Assembly (NCBI GenBank): GCA_017631725.1
Contig: JAGBSS010000107.1
Span: 1-5,052, forward strand
Direction of reading: 5' to 3'
DNA length: 5,052 bases
Source: Clostridia bacterium
Lineage (GTDB): Bacteria > Bacillota > Clostridia > Christensenellales > Borkfalkiaceae
Below are positions 1 to 5,052 of the stretch, piece by piece (position 1 is the stretch's first letter; each line of letters begins with the position of its first letter). The position numbers and the translations under genes were made by a program. The notes beneath the pieces are model-generated. The model was not told where the DNA came from. It ran no database searches and was given only the letters and a program-made list of their open reading frames with translations.

Positions 1-611
1 AACGAATAGTTAGAAAAGGTCTTAAAATCCTTGGTTGTTTTATAGCCTATTCTACGCTCTCCCCAAGTCGGGCGTATAGTGATAATGTGTACGTCTTCGC
101 GCACGTTTTTTACCATACCAACCATTGGCTCTGCACCATTGTTCCAGTTTTCGTAGCCGTCTTTATCCTGCCAATGAATAAGGTCGCTTGAAACTTTTAG
201 ACCACCGACAACGTTAAAATCTTGCTTGTTAAAGCGCGTATAAAAAAGTTTGTATTTTTCTCGTTCTTCGGCAAGGGTGTCTAATAGTAAAAATGTTAGT
301 TCAACGCCTTGGGGGAGTTCAAAAAGTGCGCCTTTTGGCAGGTTGCTGTCTAAACCAAGTTCTTCTTTTTCAAAGTTAACGTAGTCTTTTGAAAGCGCAG
401 TAAAAGCATAAATCTTTTGTGTTTTAATGCTCTTTGCCATATAAAGTAGTCTTACGAAATTTTCGGGTGTTTTAATCGCCCAAACGGCAGGCCAAGACGT
501 TTTAAATTCCTCATCTTCTAGCACGCCTAAAAGTTTAGGCTCTCCATAAACCCTTTTTAAGTTTTCGCGTTCGAAAAGTCTTGCATCATCAAAGAAAAAT
601 TGCGTGTACAT
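1..611 (-). CDS. Partial beta-propeller protein, glycoside hydrolase (GH43/GH32-like) relative; C-terminus beyond the window
   Basis: An open frame runs from ATG at 611-609 off the left edge, giving 203 complete codons with no stop. The start is preceded by a very good Shine-Dalgarno (AAGGGGTGA, 616-624) five bases or so upstream. The protein begins MYTQFFFDDARLFERENL and has no signal peptide, so it is probably cytoplasmic. It shows repeated strand-rich units like propeller blades: about residues 54-86 (RLLYMAK ... YVNFEKEEL), 120-163 (YKLFYTRF ... SSDLIHWQD ... GAEPM) and 174-200 (VHIITIRP ... RRIGYKTTKDFKTFS). The S-x-D-x-x-x-W pattern at 142-147 is common in five-bladed propeller glycosidases of the GH43/GH32/GH68 type and their unclassified relatives. 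I cannot assign catalytic residues or a family number from this fragment. It is divergent from the three-gene operon and may act on the same carbohydrate. Confidence is high for the gene, moderate for the fold and low for activity. Confidence 0.7.
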   Translation of the reverse strand, partial: MYTQFFFDDARLFERENLKRVYGEPKLLGVLEDEEFKTSWPAVWAIKTPENFVRLLYMAKSIKTQKIYAFTALSKDYVNFEKEELGLDSNLPKGALFELPQGVELTFLLLDTLAEEREKYKLFYTRFNKQDFNVVGGLKVSSDLIHWQDKDGYENWNNGAEPMVGMVKNVREDVHIITIRPTWGERRIGYKTTKDFKTFSNYS

Positions 612-671
612 AAATTCACCCCTTGATATATTAACACAACTCTTTTTTTATTGCAAGAAAAACAAAAAAGT

Positions 672-705
672 TTTCTAACACGGCGAATAACTCGATAGTT
701 AGAAA
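672..705. repeat. Inverted repeat, 8-bp arms, with a second inverted repeat nested inside
   Basis: TTTCTAAC (672-679) is the exact reverse complement of GTTAGAAA (698-705), separated by 18 bp. Inside, TAACT (688-692) pairs with AGTTA (697-701) around CGAT, so the two repeats share the right arm. It sits about 61 bp upstream of the leftward gene's start. It may be an operator for the leftward gene or the divergent pair; this is inference from position and symmetry only. Confidence 0.35.
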
Positions 706-778
706 TAAATATAAAAGTAGAAAGGGGAAAATTCTATTAAAATTTTTAATTTTAATTGGTAAGTTTTTAAACTAATTT

Positions 779-801
779 AAAGCATAATTAAAGTATGCTT
801 T
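779..801. repeat. Inverted repeat, 8-bp perfect arms and 7-bp spacer; candidate operator
   Basis: AAAGCATA (779-786) is the exact reverse complement of TATGCTTT (794-801) around ATTAAAG. It lies about 104 bp upstream of the operon's -35 element and 168 bp upstream of the leftward start. It contains GC pairs in an otherwise nearly pure A/T stretch, which makes chance somewhat less likely than for its neighbours (762-773, arms AGTTT/AAACT; 819-829, ATTAG-T-CTAAT). It is too weak and lacks a U-tract, so it is not a good terminator. A dimeric regulator site is the simplest reading. Confidence 0.35.
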
Positions 802-904
802 CTGAATAAAATAAGCCAATTAGTCTAATAATTATATTTTTGCGTGTAGAATTATAACAAAAATGATTATTTTATAAATTATTTTTTATATAAAATTTTT
901 TTTA

Positions 905-934
905 TTGATTATGTTAGCCTATATATGTTATAAT
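905..934 (+). promoter_or_regulatory. Extended -10 sigma-A-type promoter of the three-gene operon
   Basis: A perfect -10 hexamer TATAAT lies at 929-934 and is preceded by TG at 926-927, one base away, forming the extended TGnTATAAT element. A -35-like TTGATT (4 of 6 to TTGACA) lies at 905-910, with an 18-bp spacer. Immediately upstream, 866-906 is entirely A/T with long A and T tracts, resembling an UP element. Transcription would start near 941, giving a leader of only about 22 bases. That leaves no room for a leader riboswitch or attenuator, so control is probably at initiation. Confidence 0.8.
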
Positions 935-949
935 AAAGAAAAATTTCTC

Positions 950-958
950 AAAGGAGAG
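950..958 (+). promoter_or_regulatory. Strong ribosome-binding site of the first operon gene
   Basis: AAAGGAGAG contains the AAGGAG core at 951-956, seven bases before the ATG at 964. This fixes the start of the amidohydrolase and rules out the out-of-frame ATG at 911 as a competing start. Confidence 0.85.
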
Positions 959-963
959 TTTAT

Positions 964-1974
964 ATGTTTGGTTTTAAATTAACAGATTATGACAAAAAAG
1001 TTTATCAAGAAGAATTAGCAGAATTTTTGCCTAAAAATATAGTAGATACTCATACTCACGTTTATTTAGAGCATATGAAGCCTGCAACTAAAAAGATTTA
1101 TTGGCCAGCAAGGGTTGCTAAAGATTGTTCTATGGAAGATTTAAATCAAACCTATAAAGATTTATTTCCTAATCAAAAGGTAATACCTGTAATATTTGGT
1201 ACACCAAGGGGATTTAAAGTTTCTAATCCTTATATTGCGGAAAAGGCTAAAGAATATAACTATCCTTGCTTATACTTAACTCATTACGATATGGAACCAG
1301 AATTTTTAGAAGAAGACGTTTTAAAAGGCGGTTTCCAAGGTTTAAAACCATATTGTTGCAACTGCAAAGCTGGAGTTAATAGTGCAGATGCTGAAATTTT
1401 TGATTTCCTACCAGAAAAGCATTTAAAAGTAGCAGATAAACACGGTTGGAAGGTTGTTCTTCATATTTCAAAACCTGACAGACTTAAAAATAAAACCAAC
1501 ATTAAGCAATTAATGGAAATTGAACAAAAATATCCTAACGTTAAACTTATCGTTGCTCATATTGGTAGGGCATACGCTCCAGAAGATATTGGAGATGCTT
1601 TTGAAACGTTAAAACATACACAAAATATGTTGTTTGATTTCTGTGCAAACACCCTTCCAGAAGCAACTGAAAAATGTATCGAAGCAGTTGGCACAAAGAG
1701 AATACTTTTTGGAACGGATATGCCTATTGCAAAAATGAGAATGTATCGTATTACCGAAAACGGCAACTACATTAACGTTGTTCCACGTGGTCTTTACGGC
1801 GACCTTACCGATGCAGAACATATGTTAGAATCTGATGAAGAGAATATTACAAACTTTACCTATGAAATAATTCGTGGGTTTAAAAAGACTGCTGAAAAAT
1901 TAAGTCTTTCTAAAAAGGATATAGAAGACATAATGTGCAACAACGCAGTAAATTTATATAACATTAAATTTTAA
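964..1974 (+). CDS. Amidohydrolase-2 family TIM-barrel metal-dependent hydrolase
   Basis: A 336-residue cytoplasmic protein without a signal peptide. The metal-site motifs of the amidohydrolase-2 family (ACMSD-like, the broad 'predicted TIM-barrel metal-dependent hydrolase' group) appear in order: D28-T-H30-T-H32 after the first strand, G-L-K128 with a following YCCNC (130-134), H167 in VVLHIS, H199 in LIVAHIGR, and D252 in ILFGTDMP. Members hydrolyse C-N, C-O or lactone bonds or decarboxylate, so the reaction cannot be named from motifs alone. Length is normal for the family. The three cysteines at 131, 132 and 134, close to K128, are unusual to my eye and could be structural or line the active site. 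It is the first gene of the operon, with its own promoter and Shine-Dalgarno. Its stop codon overlaps the ribosome-binding site of the kinase eight bases downstream. Sugar-lactone or sugar-amide hydrolysis would fit the neighbours, as inference. Confidence 0.85.
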   Translation: MFGFKLTDYDKKVYQEELAEFLPKNIVDTHTHVYLEHMKPATKKIYWPARVAKDCSMEDLNQTYKDLFPNQKVIPVIFGTPRGFKVSNPYIAEKAKEYNYPCLYLTHYDMEPEFLEEDVLKGGFQGLKPYCCNCKAGVNSADAEIFDFLPEKHLKVADKHGWKVVLHISKPDRLKNKTNIKQLMEIEQKYPNVKLIVAHIGRAYAPEDIGDAFETLKHTQNMLFDFCANTLPEATEKCIEAVGTKRILFGTDMPIAKMRMYRITENGNYINVVPRGLYGDLTDAEHMLESDEENITNFTYEIIRGFKKTAEKLSLSKKDIEDIMCNNAVNLYNIKF

Positions 1975-1985
1975 GGAAAAATATG
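1972..1985 (+). promoter_or_regulatory. Kinase ribosome-binding site overlapping the upstream stop codon
   Basis: The TAA stop of the amidohydrolase (1972-1974) forms part of the Shine-Dalgarno TAAGGA (1972-1977), five bases before the kinase ATG at 1983. Ribosomes finishing the first gene cover this site, so the two genes are probably translationally coupled. Confidence 0.7.
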
Positions 1986-3404
1986 AGTTTTTATCTTGGA
2001 ATAGACCTAGGCACAACGGGGACTAAATCCGTACTTTTTGATGATGGTGGTAATCTTCTTGGAAAAGGCTATAAAGGCTATTCTTTAATAACCCCAAAAG
2101 AAAATATATTCGAGCAATCTCCAGAAGATTGGTATAGCGCCGTTGTAGAAACGGTTAGGTCTGCTATATCAAATTTTGATGGTGTGGTCGATGCTTTATC
2201 CGTTTCTGCACAAGGGGGAAGTTTCGTTTTTTGCGACGTTAACGAGAAGGGTGAGATAATTGCTTTAACCAATGCTATCACGTGGATGGACAGGCGTGCA
2301 GAATTAGAAGCAGAAGAGTTTTGCGATAAAATTTATGCAATTAACGGTGTAAAAATTGGTGCAGGCTCGGTTTTATCTAAAATTTTGTGGTTTAAAAAAC
2401 ATAAGCCGGAAATTTTTGCCAAAACAAAACTTATTTTATCAACATCTGACTACGTTTATTATAAACTTACGGGTAAAGCGGTTATAGATTATACAAGCGC
2501 TGCAATGATGGGCTTTTTTGATAGTGATAAAAACGCCTATAACAAAGAACTTTTAAAGTTAGTTGGGCTAAATGAAAGCCAACTTCCTGTGGTGTTAAAT
2601 CCGGGTGATTTTATAGATAACGCTAATAAAGAATTTATTTCTAAAGTTGGTTTAACAAAAAACGTAAAAGTTTATTGTGGGCTTCACGATCAATTTGCGG
2701 CAAGCCTTGGTGCTAACTATTTTTCTAATAACGACGTTATAATTTCCACAGGCACAACTTGGGTTGTTTATGCAAGAAATTTAGAAAAGAAACATTGTAA
2801 ATTCTCCACAAGAAAACACCCAGACGGCGGATACGGATATTTTAACTCGGCAGTTAGTTCGGGCACGGTTTTAGAGTGGACTAAAAACAATTATAACCTT
2901 TCTTACGACGAGATGAATAAACTTGCCAGTGAAAGTGTTATTGATGAAAAACTTTTCGTTTATCCGTTTGTTTCTGGCAACGGTTCATACAGGGGAGATA
3001 ACCTTTTAACCTACGGTGTAGAAGGTGTTTCCTTTAAACACAAAAAAGGCGATATTTTTAGGGCGACTATGGAATCGGTTGCTTTTGAAATAAAGCAAAT
3101 TATTAACGATTTTAAACAAAAAGGTTTCGAGTTAAACAACTTTATAGTGACCGGTGGTGCTACAAGAAGTGATATTTGGATGCAAATTTTATCAGACGTG
3201 TTAGGGGAAAAACTCTACATTTCAGAGCAAGTTGACGGGTGTTGTTTCGGTGCTTATTCGGTTGCAAAAAAAGGTGAAACTAATAGTTTTGAAAAATTCC
3301 AATTTACAGGTGTAGTAATTGAACCCAACAAGGTTAATAACGCATTATACGAAAAGAAATTTTTAGCGTATAACCAAAACTTATCAATAAAACAAAAATT
3401 TTAA
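1983..3404 (+). CDS. FGGY-family carbohydrate kinase (xylulokinase/gluconokinase-like), substrate unknown
   Basis: A 473-residue cytoplasmic kinase expected to transfer phosphate from ATP to a sugar, polyol or sugar acid. The N-terminal actin-like domain opens with the phosphate loop GIDLGTTGTKSVLFD (6-20). It continues with Q77-G-G and W101-M-D103-R104 at the expected sugar-binding positions, and STSDYVYYKLTG (153-164). The likely catalytic base is D236 in GLHDQFAASLG. The C-terminal domain has the second phosphate motif ISTGTTW (254-260), an FGGY signature around 345-364 (GVEGVSF ... ATME) and the adenosine motif VTGGATRSDIWMQILSDVLG (389-408). Length is typical and nothing is missing. The QGG sequence at 77-79 replaces the QMHG common in xylulokinases, so I do not call it xylB. 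It lies between two amidohydrolases (8 and 19 bp gaps), implying that a hydrolysis step precedes or follows phosphorylation. Confidence 0.9.
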   Translation: MSFYLGIDLGTTGTKSVLFDDGGNLLGKGYKGYSLITPKENIFEQSPEDWYSAVVETVRSAISNFDGVVDALSVSAQGGSFVFCDVNEKGEIIALTNAITWMDRRAELEAEEFCDKIYAINGVKIGAGSVLSKILWFKKHKPEIFAKTKLILSTSDYVYYKLTGKAVIDYTSAAMMGFFDSDKNAYNKELLKLVGLNESQLPVVLNPGDFIDNANKEFISKVGLTKNVKVYCGLHDQFAASLGANYFSNNDVIISTGTTWVVYARNLEKKHCKFSTRKHPDGGYGYFNSAVSSGTVLEWTKNNYNLSYDEMNKLASESVIDEKLFVYPFVSGNGSYRGDNLLTYGVEGVSFKHKKGDIFRATMESVAFEIKQIINDFKQKGFELNNFIVTGGATRSDIWMQILSDVLGEKLYISEQVDGCCFGAYSVAKKGETNSFEKFQFTGVVIEPNKVNNALYEKKFLAYNQNLSIKQKF

Positions 3405-3423
3405 AATTAAAAAGGGAGATTTT

Positions 3424-4578
3424 ATGAAAGCAATAGTAAATACAAACGTTATTTTAGAAGATTGTATTTTATTTGACGGAGTTGTTCTATTTGAAAATGA
3501 TAGAATAGTTAGTGTTGGAAAAAAATCTCAAATTGAAATACCAAAAGATGCCGAAATTATCGATGCAGAAGGTTTGTTTACCGCCCCCGGTCTTGTAGAT
3601 ATTCATAACCACGGTTCGGAAAACAACTTTTTTACCGACAATCCAGAGGAGTGCTGTGCGTATTTCTTAAAACACGGACAAACTACCGTTTTACCAACAT
3701 TTTATCAAACTTATACAGCAGAAGAAATGATAGAAGGTTGCAAAAAATTAAAAGAATTTTCTCTTTCAGGAAATGGTAGAATTATAAAAGGACTTTATAT
3801 GGAAGCACCATATATGCGTTCAAGCGGGAGCAATAAAGCTTCGTTTAAGTGGGGAGATGAAATACATATTTCCAGATATAAAGAACTTGTAGACAATATT
3901 GCCGATTACGTTAAAGTTTGGGCAATAGACCCTGCGAGAACAAATATCGAAGAATTTATGAATTACGTAAATAAAGTTAAACCTAATTCAGTATTTTCCT
4001 TTGGACATTCTGGCGCAACGTCAGAACAATGTGAAAAGGTTGTAGATTTAGGTGTAAAACTTCAAACCCATCACGGGGATAGCGGAAAACCACCAAAAAT
4101 AAATCAAGCCCGCCACGGTGCAGGGTGCGATGAATATACACTTTGTAATCCGGATATGTATGCAGAACTTATTTGCGACCAAAACGGAATACATTTATCT
4201 CCTTACACTATTCGTTCGGTAATAAAGTCAAAAGGTGTGGAAAAAATTATTTTAATTACCGATAGTTATCCAAAAACGGGAGATTATAAAAACGATGAAA
4301 GCAAGGGAGTTATGTGGGGACCAGACTTAAACTATGACCCAGAAGGTTGGCTTGCAGGTAGCCACTTAACTTTAGATGGCGCTTGTAGAAACGTTATGTC
4401 ATACACCCCTTACGGAATATGTAACGTTGTTCGTATGGCAAGTTTAAATCCTGCTAAACTTATCGGGATTGATAAAGATTACGGATCTATCAAACAAGGC
4501 AAGGTTGCAGATCTAATTTTAGTAGACAACGCTTTTAACGTTAAAAAGGTATTTTTACAAGGCGAACAAGTAATGTAA
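3424..4578 (+). CDS. NagA-like amidohydrolase (N-acetylglucosamine-6-phosphate deacetylase homologue), specificity probably altered
   Basis: A 384-residue amidohydrolase with the small N-terminal beta domain (about 1-54) and TIM barrel of NagA. Metal and catalytic positions are present: H61-N-H63 in APGLVDIHNHG, E127 in LYMEAPY, H195 in FGHSGAT, H216 in QTHHGD, H257 in GIHLSP, and D280 in ILITDSYP as proton shuttle. The distal NagA motif LAGS...LD.A.RN (310-323) and the C-terminal LNPAKLIGIDKDYGSIKQGK (341-360) are clear. NagA removes acetate from GlcNAc-6-phosphate. However, the H-x-F-N-A-M sequence that contacts substrate in E. coli NagA is replaced by HHGDSG (216-221), and the K-G-A-H motif by KASF (138-141), so a different acylated or amidated sugar phosphate is likely. 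I therefore give no symbol. The start is set by AAGGGAG (3412-3418), five bases before the ATG. It is the last gene of the operon, followed at once by the terminator. Confidence 0.85.
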   Translation: MKAIVNTNVILEDCILFDGVVLFENDRIVSVGKKSQIEIPKDAEIIDAEGLFTAPGLVDIHNHGSENNFFTDNPEECCAYFLKHGQTTVLPTFYQTYTAEEMIEGCKKLKEFSLSGNGRIIKGLYMEAPYMRSSGSNKASFKWGDEIHISRYKELVDNIADYVKVWAIDPARTNIEEFMNYVNKVKPNSVFSFGHSGATSEQCEKVVDLGVKLQTHHGDSGKPPKINQARHGAGCDEYTLCNPDMYAELICDQNGIHLSPYTIRSVIKSKGVEKIILITDSYPKTGDYKNDESKGVMWGPDLNYDPEGWLAGSHLTLDGACRNVMSYTPYGICNVVRMASLNPAKLIGIDKDYGSIKQGKVADLILVDNAFNVKKVFLQGEQVM

Positions 4579-4580
4579 AT

Positions 4581-4617
4581 AAAAAACTCTTTTTGGATTT
4601 CCAAAAAGAGTTTTTTT
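4581..4617. terminator. Bidirectional intrinsic terminator between convergent transcription units
   Basis: A perfect 16-bp stem (4581-4596 with 4601-4616) closes on an ATTT loop (4597-4600). The hairpin core is CTCTTTTTGG / CCAAAAAGAG, flanked by six A on the left and seven T on the right, so a U-tract follows the core hairpin on either strand. It starts two bases after the NagA-like stop codon and ends five bases from the stop of the convergent AraC-type gene. It therefore ends both transcripts and insulates each from antisense reading. Confidence 0.95.
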
Positions 4618-4621
4618 AATA

Positions 4622-5052
4622 TTAATTTAATTCTCCGTGGTTGTAAATTGTGAAAACTTCTTTATTTGCGTTTGATGGCAAAACTCCCATAGTTTTTTTA
4701 AATACGCGGGTAAAATATGAAAACTCGGTAAATCCCGAACTTAGTGCCGCTTCTGAAACGGAGTAGTTATCTAAAAGTAGCACTCTTGCATTTTGACACC
4801 TTACCAAATTTAAAAATTCGATTATCGAGCATCCGGTCACTTTTTTAAAGGTGTGGCTTAAATATCCCTTGCTAAAGTGTAAGTGAGAGGCAAGTTCATC
4901 AATAACAATTTTTTTAGTAAAGTTTTCTCTGATATACTCAATAGCATCTCTTATCATATTGACTTTATTGCTTTCTATCGGCAAAAAGTTGTTGCTTTCG
5001 CTAACAAATTCTCTACGCAATAAAACGAAAGCAGATATTAATAAAGATAAAA
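4622..5052 (-). CDS. AraC/XylS-family transcriptional regulator, C-terminal part; N-terminus beyond the window
   Basis: The frame is open from the TAA stop (4624-4622) to the right edge, giving 142 visible residues. A TTG at 5020-5018 could be read as a start, but the frame continues upstream in hydrophobic sequence (LSLLISAFVL), so the gene is truncated by the window; family members are usually about 250-300 residues. The visible part is the DNA-binding domain with two helix-turn-helix motifs: IDELASHLHFSKGYLSHTFKK (about 50-70) and the signature SVSEAALSSGF...SYFTRVFKKTMGVLP (about 97-125). The usual Y-R after the G-x-x-P is replaced by NANKE, a small divergence at the C-terminus. It is convergent with the operon and shares its terminator. 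By analogy with sugar-responsive AraC proteins it may regulate the operon and the propeller gene, probably binding in 612-963; that is inference. Confidence 0.9.
   Translation of the reverse strand, partial: LSLLISAFVLLRREFVSESNNFLPIESNKVNMIRDAIEYIRENFTKKIVIDELASHLHFSKGYLSHTFKKVTGCSIIEFLNLVRCQNARVLLLDNYSVSEAALSSGFTEFSYFTRVFKKTMGVLPSNANKEVFTIYNHGELN

Larger units (their letters stand above)
612..963. other. Divergent intergenic region, very AT-rich, with short inverted repeats and one clear promoter
   Basis: This 352-bp stretch separates the leftward propeller gene from the rightward operon. I see no convincing protein-coding gene: frames are short and lack ribosome-binding sites. The right end carries the operon promoter and ribosome-binding site. 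The left end carries the leftward gene's Shine-Dalgarno. In between are several short perfect inverted repeats (672-705 with an inner one at 688-701, 762-773, 779-801 and 819-829) and an uninterrupted run of 41 A/T bases at 866-906. The inverted repeats lie between the two divergent genes, so they are candidate binding sites for a regulator controlling both, but in DNA this AT-rich some will arise by chance. No riboswitch or tRNA fold was recognised. Confidence 0.7.

Noticed and set aside
628..656. Possible leftward promoter TTGCAA (656-651), 17-bp spacer, TAATAT (633-628)
   Set aside because: Transcription would begin near 621, inside the Shine-Dalgarno at 616-624, leaving the transcript without a usable ribosome-binding site. 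The true promoter of the propeller gene is probably further upstream, but I could not pick a convincing one.
601..848. TGCGTGTA occurring at 601-608 and again at 841-848
   Set aside because: An 8-bp match with no shared flanks; one copy lies inside the coding start of the propeller gene. Most likely chance.
911..982. Short 23-codon frame starting with ATG at 911 and running out of frame into the amidohydrolase
   Set aside because: It has no ribosome-binding site, it overlaps the -10 element, and its start would lie upstream of the predicted transcription start.
1557..1821. Two overlapping minus-strand open frames of about 70 codons inside the amidohydrolase, and a similar one at 2078-2281 inside the kinase
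   Set aside because: They are antisense to well-supported enzymes with clear motifs, have no recognisable domain, and are explained as shadow frames.
3405..3423. Possible internal promoter or separate unit before the NagA-like gene
   Set aside because: The 19-bp gap holds only A-rich sequence and the Shine-Dalgarno, with no terminator upstream, so co-transcription is the simpler reading.
1..5052. CRISPR array, insertion sequence, tRNA/rRNA genes, or phage/defence genes
   Set aside because: No regularly spaced repeats, transposase motifs, RNA gene sequence or defence-type domains were seen on either strand.

Overview
The window comes from an AT-rich bacterium. A/U-ending codons, AGA arginine codons, strong purine-rich Shine-Dalgarno sites and a textbook hairpin-plus-U-tract terminator point to a low-GC member of the Bacillota, most likely an uncultured Clostridia-type gut or anaerobic organism. 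The taxonomic call is inference from style, not from a marker gene.

Layout, left to right. Positions 1-611 (minus strand, cut by the left edge) hold the N-terminal 203 codons of a beta-propeller protein that looks related to glycoside hydrolases. A 352-bp, very AT-rich divergent intergenic region follows (612-963). It holds several short inverted repeats and, at its right end, a strong extended -10 promoter. Positions 964-4578 (plus strand) form a tight three-gene operon: a TIM-barrel metal hydrolase of the amidohydrolase-2 family, an FGGY-family carbohydrate kinase, and a NagA-like amidohydrolase. The gaps are 8 and 19 bp. A 16-bp-stem terminator at 4581-4617 closes the operon. It also serves, on the other strand, the convergent AraC-family regulator gene (4622-5052, minus strand, cut by the right edge, so its true start lies outside).

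Taken together this reads as a small sugar-derivative catabolic locus: a possible sugar-processing enzyme, a kinase, two hydrolases and a likely regulator. The unusual point is the combination. A sugar kinase of the FGGY type, which normally acts on ketoses, polyols or aldonates, sits between two unrelated-looking amidohydrolases. The NagA-like one keeps the metal and catalytic residues but appears to have lost residues that E. coli NagA uses to recognise N-acetylglucosamine-6-phosphate. The substrate is therefore probably not ordinary GlcNAc-6-P, and cannot be named from this window. No transporter, aldolase or isomerase is visible, and no RNA gene, mobile element or CRISPR array was seen.
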